Assembly (NCBI GenBank): GCA_900239685.1
Contig: OENT01000670.1
Location: 1 to 64,000, forward strand
Direction: 5' to 3'
Length of the DNA: 64,000 bases
Source: Rotaria macrura
Lineage: Eukaryota > Rotifera > Eurotatoria > Philodinida > Philodinidae
Of this stretch, positions 1-14,100 are shown piece by piece (the stretch's first letter is position 1; the number at the start of each line of letters is the position of its first letter). Both the position numbers and the translations under genes were made by a program. The notes under the pieces were generated by a model. That model saw only the letters and a program-made list of their open reading frames with translations. It was not told the origin of the DNA and did not search any database.

Positions 1-105
1 TTAGTCAGTATTAGAATTCTAATTTTGTCTAGTCAAAATTAGAATTCCAATTTTGCCCGGGCAAATTCGGAATTTGCCTAGATTCCAATTTTGCCTACAA
101 CATAT
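1..105. repeat. Palindromic AT-rich repeat at window edge
   Basis: Short blocks built on AGAATTCTAATTTTG and its reverse complement CAAAATTAGAATTC alternate over the first hundred bases. The block around the CCCGGG at about 57-62 is an imperfect hairpin, with AATTTTGCCC facing GGGCAAATTC, and AATTTTGCC recurs near 86-94. The array runs off the left edge. It looks like the end of a transposon or satellite rather than a gene. No family could be assigned. Confidence 0.5.
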
Positions 106-3100
106 ATATATAACAAGACATGATCAATTTAAGTCATCGTTAATCTTAGAGGCAGTTCATTGAAGAATAATTTGATTTCGATCATTTGAGGCTTGAAACA
201 AATTAAGTTGAATATGGATAATATTACAAATAATGTCATTCATGTTCCCAAGATTTTCGAAGACAATTACTCTAGGTCGTATTCTATGATCAACTTTTCA
301 GGATGATTTTCACGAAGTCATTAAATATCAGTGCAACACTATTGTATGAGATGAAGTACAACTTTCGATAATAAAACGCAAGATCACCATGTTGTATAAG
401 ATTCTATTGATGATGCACTTCAATCAATCCACTTCGATACTCATACTCTTGATTATACGGCAGTCTTAAACCTCTTGACTTTGTTTGGACGAATATCATC
501 TAGTATTCTAACAGTCGGATGATCGCTGTACAAAATAAATATTCGAATTATGTAACAAAATAAAGTACAACTATCTATGATAGCATTTTAAGACGTTTCA
601 TTTCTGTTTGTATTCAATTTCGAAATATAGATATATGAACCGGATGCTTCTTGACTACAAACGAATTGTATTAGTTTTTAGAAATGAGTCCAAAGAACAA
701 TATTTACTAGCTCATAAGTACCGTAATTAATGTTTTTAATATTCATATTACCCGAAACGTATTAAAATTTGATCAGCCGTGGAATAATAAATAATAAGAA
801 TGAATTTTTCTGCTCCTCAAACAGAACTGCGCCTTATTCAAACATTACAAAGACGCATATTTGATAGAAAAACCTTCAATAAAATTTTTAACCCGTCATC
901 CAATGACGAGCGAGATCGTAATACATAATAAAAAAGAAGACGACGAGTATTTTAATTTCCTTATTTGTCACTTATAAATAAATAGATTTGATAATGCTGA
1001 ACTTACTGATAAAAAAAATGAATGCATCGGTGTCGGAATATTTAATTTTCAGAAAGTGAAAAGCATCTCACGATGGATAGGCGAAACGATTGAGTCTACA
1101 GAAAATCGAAGTATAACGAAAGATTCAGAGAAAGATCTGTGTCGTGGCATTGAAACTTTTAAAAGTATGTGATTGTCTATCATTGTATATTTTCCTTCGA
1201 AAAATGAGTGACTTTTAAGAAAGAGTTCAGGATAGTAGACATAATTCATTGTTCGTCGACCATTGACTTCGAATTGTCTGTGTTCTTTACACTTACGTAT
1301 ATATTCGATAGAAACGTCTCGAAATGATACAGAATTTTTCTTCTTGTTTCATTACGAATTCTCGACTCATTTGCATACCCTTCAAGATAACGATGATAAT
1401 CAAACAAATGTCTATGAAATGACCTTTCTTATCTAAATTATTAGACGTAAAATTTACATGAATCAGGTATCGACTGTTATTTTTCAGCATGCACACTACA
1501 CTCGTTCAGCTAGTAGAATTGTAATTATAATTATTCGTTCGATTCCATTGAAATAGCATACAATTTCTTTTCCAATCTTTCTTTTCCCAATTTCATATAC
1601 GTTATGCTGATGATTATTAGTAGAATGTTAAAATTACAAAAAAAACTTGGTTGGTTTTTTTATTTTGCAAAACATATTCTTTTCATTTCTATTATGTGTC
1701 TATCAAAATGACATAAATTTATAAAAATTTTACTAATAGAACTGACTATGTCTTTAGCTCAATTAAATTTTTTTTCCACTTGAGAATAATCTTCTTAGAA
1801 TAAGAAGCTTTAGTCTCCTTTCTAGCGTTGTGTGTTATTATTCCTGTGATTATATCTATTTGACTTCATGATAATTAAAATATTATATGAAACACGCACC
1901 AGTTTCTTCATTTTGAAAAAAGAAATTACATTCACGTAAATAAAATTTGTTAAGTGATTTTCAACAGAAATATAGCATTATAATCTTAACAGTTTATCGA
2001 AAAAGAAACGTTTTTATTCTATTCATGCTTATGTATACCTAAAAAATAACTTATTCTTCTCGAACTAATCAAATAGAATAGAAATGTAAAAACAGTAGAG
2101 CAATGTTTTCGTTCCGTTTCGTTTTAAACTCAGTTTGCATCAATTACACTGAGGCAAAGATTTTTTCTAGAATATAAAAATGATTATATTCAAAAACAAA
2201 AACGAGTGACAATAGAAAAACAAACATCTATGAATACGCCTAATGTAATTCTCATGTAGATGTTTACATGTAGAAATATTCGTTCATCTGTTAGAGATCT
2301 ATCATGTCATGTACTTACTATAGAAAAGAGAAAAATGTTACACCAATTAACAAAAAATCAATGAGTAGGTAAACGAAAAAAGGGCATATATTTGTACATA
2401 GTACAGATCAATTACCACAAAAATCAAGAACAAATTTATTTAAAAAAAAAAAGAAATAATAACGTTAACGACAATGAAATATTTGATCGAACCTAAATTT
2501 AATTTGTATGATTAAAAACCAACATGTTAGTTCATAGTCGTTGTGTAAAAACTTGATTGAATTGAATAAGCAAGATTAAAAGTGGACAAGCGTTAAAATA
2601 ATTATGCTGAATATATATCGTGAGATGAGCTAAAACAAGGACAATATACAGAACACAAGAAGAAAAAAAACCACAAGAAAACAGGGTGTGCTCTTGTTAT
2701 ATCGACATACATAACCGATCAAGATTTTCGAAAGAATTGAAAAAGGCGAGCTCAATGTCAATATTTGTTCTCGTCTTTTTCTTCTATTCTTTACTGGTCA
2801 ACATTACCATAACATACGTATAAATTTTTTGACAGCCAACTGTGATATGAGAAAGCAAGCAAATATAAGGATGCAAACAAATACATGCATATACATCACA
2901 AGTTTATATTTTCACGGGGATATATGAATTTGATCTGTATTTCGTATTAATCTTTTTTACTCTACCGCCTAGTTTTTGTTTTTTTTTTCGTTAGTATAGT
3001 ATTAAATATGAGTATATGCAGAATTCTTCATCTTTTTTTAATTACCTCTCCCTTGCATATTATGCATTACATATTACACGGCTGAAAATGTAAGTTTAGG

Positions 3101-3329
3101 TAAATTTGATTCTCATGCATCATACATATATATATATATACATATATATATATACAGATATATAGATAGATATTTTGTCCTACTTTATGATCTTTTAAAA
3201 GTTGTCAGAAGAATAAAGATAGAGAAACACACAGACACAAAGGGAGTTCATGCAAACATAGATTCGAGCAAGAAAGTGACACAGAAGATAATATGTACAA
3301 AACATCTCTATTGGTTTATAAATATGTAT
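106..3329. other. Non-coding stretch downstream of the four-helix membrane protein gene
   Basis: No open frame here shows conserved protein features. The stretch is AT-rich with frequent homopolymers. A 42-codon plus-strand frame at 800-928 has balanced composition and is the only coding-like patch; it has no recognisable relative. A TA-rich microsatellite lies near 3125-3155. The last part is probably the 3' flank of the minus-strand gene that ends at 3330. Confidence 0.4.
3125..3155. repeat. (TA)n microsatellite
   Basis: An almost pure TA run broken by single C bases, in the 3' flank of the four-helix membrane protein gene. Confidence 0.8.
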
Positions 3330-4076
3330 CTAGAAGCGGCGCGAATTTTTGTCCATTTCTTTGAGATACCTTCGATGGCCAATATCCAAACGGTAAAGAA
3401 CGAATGATATAAATGTAAGCAAATAACCGCCAGTTGAACCAACAGCAATCCATGTTGAAAAACCGATGTTGTCACGACTTATTTTTAAATTTGCATCGCG
3501 ATTCATAGTTATCATTACAACCCATACGACTGCAGTTATAGAGACTAGAATTCAAATAATAGAAATGAGCAACAAAAATAATGAGCATGATTAGAAAGTT
3601 TATGTATGCATCGTAAATGAATGACTTACAAATTAAAAGTGTTAATAAAGCTAAGATAGTGACAAAAAGTGGCGCAAGACGTCGACGACGAAGATAAAGA
3701 TAACCACCAGCAAGCCAAAGAAGAATGATTGATAGAGAAGAAGCTATAATTGACAATGCTGCACATGCAACAGCGTACGCTAAAAATAGATTTTAAATTA
3801 AGAATAAGGATAAGATTATACGTCAAAGAATAAAAAGAAAATTTATTTTTAATACGTACTTGGTCGACAGCTATCTACCGAATCTTTGTATACAAGAATC
3901 CAGTCGCGGCATGTTAAATTTGCAAAACCTTGATCAACATAGAAAATTCCACGAAAATTACTTTCATTCGGAGACGTTGGAGAATTTGGATAGATCCATT
4001 TTGGTGTTAAAATAGCAACGATGAACGCAATCGTACTTGATACAGCTATTAAATAGCCAACAAAGAATAGAGCCAT
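3330..4076 (-). CDS. Four-helix (claudin/PMP22-like) membrane protein
   Basis: The model has three exons, 4076-3860, 3779-3630 and 3544-3330, joined with matching phases through introns of 80 and 85 bases. It gives 193 residues ending at a TAG. Four hydrophobic segments are visible, at about residues 3-25, 75-97, 105-130 and 155-180. The first is followed by a TPKWI motif and an extracellular loop of about 50 residues with two cysteines (TCRDW and SCRP), the layout of claudin, clarin and PMP22-type tetraspan proteins. A basic RRRR stretch follows helix 2 on the predicted cytoplasmic side, and the tail is short and charged. The precise subfamily is not clear, because the canonical W-GLW-C-C signature is only partly present. 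A role in plasma-membrane organisation or junctions is family inference. Confidence 0.72.
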
Positions 4077-5988
4077 CCGAGTTCTTCTGTTTCTTTTCTA
4101 TTCGTCTAAAAATTAATTCAAAGAGAGCGTAGGAAATGTTCTCACTAGAAGTGAATGGGTGGGCATTTTTTTTGTTGTATGTAACCTATGTCAGTAAAGA
4201 AAAGAACAAAAAAAAACAAATTGAATCCTTCCATATTATAAAGGTGAGATCCGATAACAAAGATATAATTGTCAATTAGTCAAAAAAAACGAAGTGAAAG
4301 AAAGAATTTATCATAAGAGAAATATCAATCGTTGCTCTTCACTATTCCGTCTGGATTGCATTTTGTTAAATAATGTTTTACTCATTCATTCTCTCACATA
4401 CAATTCAACGATTGAATCAACAAATCGACTAGCAGTATCCGATAAATTATTACGCATGTATATACTTGTTCAACACGAGTACTATGAGCTCAGAGAATTC
4501 TCTTTTTTTCTTCTTTGTGAACATTCATGCGCACGCTTACTTACACGGACGCATTATTCGGACTGATGAATAAGAAAACGAGAAACAGCGAAGACATATA
4601 TGTCCTTCTTACTTCCTGTCAAACACATAGTGCGAAGTAAAATACAAAGAAAACGAGGAAGATTACACGTAACTACATCAAAACTGCGTTCACTAGAAAG
4701 TGAGAAGAAAAAAAAGCAACAAAAATATTTTTCTGTAAGAAGAAAAAAAAAAGAATGTTATTCATATATCGTTTTTATTTATCATAATTTAAAGGCAAAA
4801 AATCTAACAGATTTCAATAGAGTGCAATATTCAATATAACCAACAATAAAATGAATACATTTGCATCCATCTAAACTTATTTATAGAAATAGAATAGCCG
4901 TCAAAGACAGAATTTGTTTCATGCTACTCATAGTTGTTATAGTGGAAAAACGAATAGACCAGAAATATTTTTAAGCAAATAGAACATGTGAACAGTTATT
5001 TCAACCAGAAAAAGTGACTATGACGCCAACTTTCCTCTATATTCTATTCATGAGACTCTTATATCACAAATCACCTCAAGAAATATTCTCTGATTCTTCA
5101 GTCGTCATCTTGGCTTTGCGCATGAGTCAGCTTGAAAAAGAAAAAGAAAAACTCCGCATCGATAAACATAAGAGCCACAGCTGGCTGATAAAAAAATTAA
5201 GAGACTTGAGTTGCTAACCTCGTTCTTTGTTCATACGTATTTAAAGAAAATATAACATCAACTAATCTAAGCAGTATTAGTTTTCTATAGTCTCAGACGT
5301 TTTCAAAAGCACATAATCACGTAATAGAAAGTAAATACAGTAAAAAAAGAGATGCATGATAGATCTAATAGGATAAAATTAAAAAAAAACTGCAAGGCCA
5401 TCAAAGTCATGTACAACTGAGTGTCTGAATCATTACTTATTATACGAATAAGTACAAAAGAAATCGCTTGATCATATTCAATTAATGATTAACATTAACG
5501 TTGTCTCATGTATAGTAAATAACGTTTTTTTTTGCCTCTCATATATATGTATGTATGAATATAAATATATGAACTTATCTATCGTCGACATGTACTCATC
5601 TTCAGTAAATTCAAAACAAATCAATTCATATCACCTCTTTCTTTATCGTATGTGTCATCAAACGAAAACACTTGAATCTAGTAATTTTATTATGTTTTTT
5701 CTTCTCGTTCTACCCTCAAGTGTATACGACTGCGGCTCAAAAAGGATAACAATAATTCTCTATGGGGTGTGCTTGCATGTATGCTTTCAAAATCAACATA
5801 AATTGTTTATGTACATATACATATGTATATGTATAGACGCGCGCACAAACACACAAACACATGAGTACGGTCAGTTTCAAAAGATAAAGTGACAACGTAT
5901 ACAAACATCTAATGGATCGCCAACGTGTTTGTATGCACATAATTGTAAAAATCAATTGAGTTTGTGCGAATAGAACGAGTGAGAGGCA

Positions 5989-6008
5989 GAGAGAGAGAGA
6001 GAGAGAGA
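5989..6008. repeat. (GA)n microsatellite
   Basis: Ten GA units in a gene-free stretch. A TG run follows at about 6079-6093. Confidence 0.8.
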
Positions 6009-8057
6009 CAGAGGAAGAAGGAGACGTAGACATCGACATAGCGATTGAAAATAAGTGAGCAATTATACATTATACACATATGTGTGTGTGTGTACCGATG
6101 TAGATAGATAATGGCACAAAGGGTCATTTGTCTACACGACTTTCTTACTATTCAGTTGATAAATCGCAAAACAAAGAAAAAAGAAATTAATAGAGAAATA
6201 ATTCAAGAGAAAAAAAATGTAGAATTACACAAAAAGAATACTGCTAACGTCTGTACTATGTCACTGTTGCTAAGCATTTTCGCACAGATCGTGTTGTGAT
6301 AAACATGGTATGTTGAAAGACGAGAGCGATTGATTTTGTGCTATGCAAATTGCATATTTGAACTTAAATGCACAAGTATATGTAAGTTCGCTCGTGCACA
6401 GGATTATAATTTAATATGAATGAGCTAACAAGCACAAAAAGAATGAGAAGGTCAGTTTTTCTTTTTTTTTCACTTCTTTTTCCTTTAAGACCGAACCAAA
6501 CAAATATACATAACATGCAATGGTGACATATCCATCAAGCGTCAAGGTGATATGGGATAAAGAAAAACTTTACGAATCGGTTAAGAACTAACGGCGCGTC
6601 AGTTCAAACATAGCTAAGTCTTCACAAAAGAATGAAATCATAGAGTGTGATTGTGTTACATTTCGAAAAATCGATAGACAATAATGAAACGGACGATAGA
6701 TACTTTTCTAGTTTTAGTTGAATGAATACATTAGAGACTCGTATCGGAACACTTTATTGGATCGTCGTTATCGTATATGGCAAATAGAATCAAAGTCAGT
6801 ACTCGGCGCTCTTCTCTTTGTCCTTTGAGTTGTGTCCTTTTGAAGCTAGCTGTGCTTGGAGAGCTTAACTTTGAAAATCGAGAAGGTCACAAATTATGCT
6901 TTGTCTATTTTAAAGTATTCACTTTTTCTAAACGTTGACCTTCTCACAAAGTCGTATCAATCAGAAAAAGAAAAGGTGCATGTGTAGATGAATATATATA
7001 TATATGTATGTGTGTTTGTGTATCCATACTTTGAAGACGCCAACTGAGAAGATTTTGCTTTCCTTTTTTTCTACTTGATATAATAAAAAAAAGAAAATGA
7101 ATTTATAATGTATCAAATCTACACACAGGTGTGATATGTTATAATGCTGAACTTACATCAAATAACACCTACACGTACGTACGCCTTTAACGCAAAATTG
7201 ATAATGCTATTCGGACAAAGATATACGATTACTTATTTTGTCACGACATACAGACAAATAAATAAATAAAAAAAAAATTTCTCTTTCTTCTTTTTTTCTT
7301 TCTTTAACTTTGCATTGTCTGCTAAATTTACACATATGCAACTAATTTATTGCTTTTCATTTAAACACATATAAACGTAAGTAGAGACAGAGAAAAAAAA
7401 TAATCAATTTTACCAGATTCTATACCAACTGTCTATTATGTAAAATACCTATTTGAACTGATTCCGATGCAACTTTTTCTCATACGACTACAAATAAACG
7501 GTTAGTGATGAAACAAGAGTTTTATATTACATAGAGGTATGCTCATTCAAAAAGTGAAAAGGAATCGGTACACAAAAGTATGCTAAGAGAGAAAGTGTGT
7601 GTGCGTGAATGAGTGAGAGAGCGAGAGGAAGAGAACCGAGCGGTGAAGAGACTGCTGTCGGGAAGAGTGATGGAGCAGACTTTTAGTACCAGAAGGATAT
7701 AACACCCAACTTAACTTCAATTCATTGTTCTGACTCTTTTCTTTATCCCTATACTCTCTTTACACTACATGATTATAAAAGGACGTCAGAAGCCACTAAA
7801 ATAAATACAAGCATCTATAGATTTTTATTATACAAACCCCTATTATTTATCGATCAAAAGAAGAAAAAAGAATGATTAAAAAGGTGATACGAAACTAACT
7901 GTGCATTAACAATTTAAAAAAACATAGAAAATCACAATGCTTATCACAATATTTCGTTTGAGTCAACTGAATGATGATTGGCATCTGTCCCTTGTAGTGG
8001 AATGGTGATGCTTATCTCTAGATTGAAAACAAATTCGATCTAGACACGTGTCTACAT

Positions 8058-8081
8058 GTATATATATATATATATATATAT
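8058..8081. repeat. (TA)n microsatellite
   Basis: Twelve uninterrupted TA units in the gene-free stretch between 4.1 and 11.2 kb. Confidence 0.8.
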
Positions 8082-11000
8082 CAATATGCAATAAAGCTTT
8101 GTATATTGACGATGTATGGTATAGAACGATGGGTAAAATAAATGTGAAAATCGATAGAACATGACATATCAGCAATCATCAGTGTTTTTTTTTCTCCCAC
8201 AACAAGTTTTTTCACCTTTTCTGATTTTCGATTGATATGTATTCAGCCTAAGACGAAATAAATATCAGATTAAGCTATGTTGGATTTGCATAAAATTATA
8301 TTTAGACAATATGATTTTGCTTTCTAAAGACAGAAATGATCCTTTTGATTATTTATTAATCAATTGATAAATATGAAAAATGTTGATATAGTAGTCATGA
8401 GGAAGTTTTGAGGTCAATCGATTTTATTGAGACGCTCTTGTATTGCTATAAATAAAAGAAATAAAGGCTTATAGTTTTATGATGTATTTTATAGTGTGAT
8501 CGAGAATAAAATTACTAAATCATGTCTATCATACTGTTATGGCTATTCAATGAAATTTGATCATCTTTTTTTTATATAAATGATTGTAAAAAATACAAAA
8601 GTACTCATGATTCGTCTAAATCGATATGACGATTATATTGAAAATGCTAACTACTTTATATTAATCATCGACTTATTCGCCATGTCAGAATATTGACTTT
8701 GGTATGCATTTACATCGAATTCAAATATATCGATATCATGAAAAATATTAAAGAATTAGAACAGATTTGTTAATGATAGTAATATCTTAAGCATATGTGT
8801 AAAATGTCTTTTGTTGGTAATCTCTCGTGAAACAATCTTAGCATAACTATATTGAAAATAGAATTAAAACACCTACGCTATTAAAATTTTAATGTTCATA
8901 TTTTATTAATCACTTACGATTGTTAAATTTTTCTTTTCTATGACAATTAAGATAAGTATTGTAGAATGATATTATGTCAACAACTATAGTTTGCTTAATT
9001 ATTATTTTTTAAATATGCAACATTCTATTTAATGAGAATTCTTCGGATGATTTTTTTTATTCTCCATTTTATTCTTTCTTCATATCTTACTTGTGAATGA
9101 ACATGGTTTGTGAAGATTAATCAAATTTAAGATATTTCCTGATACATAGTAGAACTAATTAACAATTTTTATTTTTGCCGAAAGTTATTACTATTCGAGT
9201 TAAAATTCTTCTTTTCGATGAATAAATCTTTCTATTGAAAGGTTGAACTTTTCTACAAACGCTATTATCTATGAATTTCGTCGTCGCTAATCTGAAAAAT
9301 TCAACATTATTTACTAGCCAATAGATTTCACAGAATATTGTTTTCTAGTTAATATTCATGATAATACTTGTATATTATATATTAAAACTGTTTCGAAATT
9401 CAATGAAACCCTTGCCCCTGAAATCAGTCATTCATAAAGAAAAAAAAGTAATTTATCAATCAGTTACAGCCCTGTGGTAATTTTCATAAGCATTGTCTGG
9501 TCTGTGATGCAAAAAATTAATGTTTCTTTTAATAAACTGAGTGGTGAATATGTTTCACAAATAACACTAGAGAACACTTTAACATAGAAAAAAAAATCAA
9601 TCAGTCAAATAATGAACATACTGTTGTAAACTATACATACGATCCATGGAATTCGTCATGCATAGAAACATAAATTCTATCAACTACTGAAAGAATTCAC
9701 TGATTCATGCTTAGCTTGGTTTGTTATTAGTTATTCATTCAATATGGAAACGATTTGTATAGTATAGTTTTTCATTTGAAAAAAGAAGTTAATTATCCGT
9801 TATTGAGGTAACATGATGTATTATTTACTATCAACAAACATTTCATCATGACAATAATTTATGCGTTTTGAATTACGTCGTTTATAATGTTTGAAAAGCG
9901 TGACAAATGTTTCATGATGTTGAACTTATTATGTGTGGTTATCATTATTGTGAGATCATCTATGTAGGATATCTAGATAGAGATTGCATTTTTCGATATA
10001 TCTCTATGTCATTAGAACGTCGACAAGTAAAACTAAGTTTCTTGGACAAGTGTTGATTTTCCAACATAATACTAATTTTGCATTGAATAAATTGATCGAA
10101 CATAGAATAGTCCCAAAAGATATTTCACAGATATTCAGTATAGGTATACACATTTGTCACGAGAAGAAAAAGAGGTCAAAATAAAAACAGACGTTCAATA
10201 TAGATGGTACACAACAATCGAATCGTGTGTATGATATCGCTGTAGAAGATACTTATTTTTTCATGTTGTTTGGCTGCATTCGATTATTTCCATATGATAT
10301 TCACATGTCACTGATTCAAGAACAGGTTATTTCGAATTCGAACAATTGTTTGGAAAGCAAACTAATGAGATAATGCATTTCATTTTCGAACACTCTATTC
10401 AACGTCTCTCTCACAATAGCTAAAAGTATATTTGGATAAAAACCTATGGAGAGAAAAACAATATTCAATATCCTGCGAGCTGCAATGACTGTAAAATAGG
10501 CTCATTGGTTTGATCAGAGGATCATAGTAGCTTTTTGATGATCTAACTTATTCGAACTAGTATTTTTTTTTCTCAGTAATATTTTTCTTCTCAATGTTCG
10601 CAATTCTAAATCTGTAAACGATTTATGCGAATCTTGTTCTTTTAGTCCTAGTTTCAACGAGTCATATATGTTGTCATAATGTGAATTTGAAGTATGTCAG
10701 TAAAGGCGTGTATATCTAATGGGAAGCTTCGAAATTTTACTGACACTATCATGCAACAGCTATACAAGTTTGTAGAACAATTTTAAACACTGTAAGGTTG
10801 CGTGACCTTCTATCTTTTTGTTCCAAGTTGCCTAGTGCTAGTAGATGTTCAACATTCTCGTTAACATAGACATTCCTTATGAATAGTTCTTTACCTCGTT
10901 GAGTTTGTTTTGCTTTTTTTAATGTTCATAGTAGATAAAAACATAAAACTATCGCGATTTACTCAGTAATCTTTCATATCCGTTGAAATATATTATCATG

Positions 11001-11162
11001 CTTCAACGTATTTTTATGTAAGAAGTAGAGATTAACATCTTTCTGGTAGACAGCACGCAGAAAAATGTTTATTAGAATAGATAATGTCTACATATGAGTG
11101 TATAACGAGGAAGAGAAGAACAAAAAAAAGCGAGAATTTCAGTTACTTCATGTTGATCAGAT

Positions 11163-14100
11163 CTATTTCCAAAATACTTGAATTTCTTGTAATTTCTTAT
11201 TTTTCGTTTCGGGCATCTAAAATACATGCCATATAGATAAATGTAGAATCGAAATCATTAAGAATATAGGAAAAAAAAGTTACAACGATTGATCTTACTT
11301 TAAAGAAAAGCAGAGTGAATGCCAATGCCACAAATATACAAAAAATCAGAAATACGTAACCTTCGATTGCCGTTTGAAGTGGTAAGAAAAGTAAAGTAAC
11401 CAAAAAGTTGCAAAACCAATTCTGAAAATAAAATAGACGAAAACAATTCATGACTCATAATTATATACTCTTTACAATAAACATTGCCAATGATAGCCCA
11501 GCAGCTCGTGCTTCAACAGCAAACACTTCATTCGAATATACAAAAGGTATTGGTCCAAGACCAATAGCAAAGAGAACAATAAAGATAAGAATAAATATGA
11601 TGCTGACAATTGCCAATCCTTCTTTATGATTTTCTGAATTTTTCGCCTACAAATGTGACATGATATATGAATATTGAAAAAATAAATCTGGTTTTTTTTT
11701 GTTTTTTGTCATGTTCAATTTACATTTATAGCAATCAATATGGTAAGAACAATCATGACGAAAATGATGCCAGCCATTGGCCAAATGATCAAAGGACGAC
11801 GACCCAATAATTCAATTAATTTCAAAGCAATCAGTGTTGCAATAAGATTAATGGCACCTGTAGCTAATATACCCCAAAAGACTTTTTCCTCGCGAAGACC
11901 GGCTACTGCAAACATATCTCCAGAATAGAAGAATACCTTTGAAATGAAACAGTCAAATGTATACATCGAAAACAAAAGAAAGAGTTATTTAGTTTCTACA
12001 GCATTTATGCCTGATAATTGTTGAATCGCATTCATCGCCAAACTTGTTATCAATGGCCATCGAAATTCATTCGATGAAAGTACTTCAATAATTCCAAGAT
12101 CTTGTTTATTCGATGTCGTTTCATCTTCTTCGATTTCAAGTAATTCACCTTCAATATTATTACTCTGTCGTAGTTTACGTAATGCTTGTGCAGCCTCATT
12201 CGATCTTCTTTCTTGTATAAGCCATCGAGGACTTTCAGGCAATATCCAAATAAGTATACAACCAATCAAAGGTAATAAGCCAACCCATGACATGCCCCAA
12301 TTCCACGTACTTATGAAATATAACGCAGATGCTTTAACGATTTAGATCCAATACCTGATATCTCACTTATGCCGTCCTAATATCCATGGTAAACCAATAA
12401 TTTGTCCAACAAGAATGCCTATTACGATTGCTAATTGATGGCACGAACCTACAGTACCTCTTAGTGCTCGAGGACTAATATCATTTAAATACGATGTGGA
12501 TACGACACAGCACATGCCTAAAAGAAATAAGAGTAGAATTAAATATATCATTTACAATAAATAGACCAAATTTTTTGATGAACTTGAAAGTGTTTTCCAT
12601 GAGTCAAAAGACAGATGTTATGTTCAATATTTTGGTATAACATCTTCTCAATACAATATAGTTCTTGAAATCCTTGTTTCGAACGTTACTGCATGCATTT
12701 TTGTTAGGGTTTTTAAAAATGAACACTAGATGTTGCCTATAGATGTAAAATGTGTGCACATTGCTGACTAGAGAACGAAGTTAAGTGTCAGACGTCATTG
12801 GTATTCGTATTTCGGCTGCTAGTAGGATTCAGTTAGAATAAGGAAAGCTCTACAAGTGTTCAATCTCATGTGCTATTGATCGAGAGTAGTAAGTGCTATG
12901 AGTGTTGTATGTACCTGTCAATCTATCTATAGGTACATGCATCGAAAACCTAATTGGATGTTTTCTAACTAAAGTCAATGTAGCTTAAAAATACAATCAT
13001 CCAAGAAAGTGACATTGTGAAATTCTTAGAATATTATTAGGATCATGAAATCTAACTTTAGGCAGGATTTTGAATCGAAAGACTATAATTTGAATGTCGA
13101 AGCACACCTACGTATTGCCAGACAAAATCAGTACAATAGTCATAATTCTTGATCAGCAGACCATTCACACGAACATTTGTAGGGTTTTTACTTATCCTAA
13201 CTGAATCTGATTAGTAGCCGAAATATGGAGACAAACGACATCTAAGAGTTGAATCTGCTATTTGGTAAATGTGCAATCATTTTTATTTTGACGATGCAGG
13301 CATTATGATGTACGAAATATTCTGCATTGTTGAAGAAAAAAAATCTTTTTTCATTTAATTGTCAGATTTCAGTATTAATTCTGTCCACAGTTACATCTAT
13401 GGACATCATGACTCTGTTATGCATCATTCAAAAACGATAAGAACTTTTATATTCTCCTCCAAAGTAGAGTTCTACATGGGATGAAATCTGTATTCTATAT
13501 CCTTGTCTACAGGATATTTGATATTCTGCTTCTACTCCACCATCCCAGACTGTTTTCGTATCTTATTCTCTACTGCACAAAAAACCCATGTAAGAGAAAG
13601 ACTAAAAATTTCGATTCTAATTCAACTATGATTTGTGTAATCGTCATGACTGTAAAACGCGTTTTCTTAATTTTGAACGTAGAAACATCAACTTTTGATT
13701 ATTTTTCGGACTCCTCACTCGGGCAAATGGTTGGCGTGGTACTAGGTTCATCTTTGGTATGTTTTTTACATCCGACACTAATATCTACATTGTCGTGTAA
13801 GCAGACACGCTGCTGATTCAGGTCAAAAATCGATTAAAATCAAGTGTTTTCATTGTTTTTGTACACGGCAATATTCTATATTTAGCTGATTGGTAACAGC
13901 TTGCTTGTGCCATTATGCTAGAACATGATCTTTTAAATTTCCAACAATAATTGAATGCAAAATTATAAGATACTTCAAAACTTTCCTAAGAATAGAATAT
14001 CATAAATTATCTGGCCGTTTGTCTTCTTTCTTCTAAAACTATTTCACTTGTACTAAAAGTACATTGAAGCGTTACTGAACTAGCTGAAATTTATAATAAC

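Larger units (their letters stand above)
4077..11162. other. 7 kb without a recognised gene
   Basis: Upstream of the four-helix gene and downstream of the hexose transporter. Open frames here are short and low-complexity, rich in Y, K, S and C codons or derived from microsatellites, and none shows a domain or a spliceable chain of exons. Features visible are GA, TG and TA microsatellites, a GA-rich patch near 7580-7660, and a 10-base inverted repeat at 6880-6889/6936-6945. Non-coding RNA or untranslated exons cannot be excluded. Confidence 0.4.

Noticed and set aside
5485..5892. 135-codon plus-strand frame
   Set aside because: Rich in Tyr, Cys, Ile and Ser from AT-rich and TG/TA repeat sequence; no domain, and the overlapping opposite-strand frame is equally open.
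13481..13816. 111-codon plus-strand frame inside the GLUT intron
   Set aside because: No recognised domain, no splice context, and composition typical of chance AT-rich frames.
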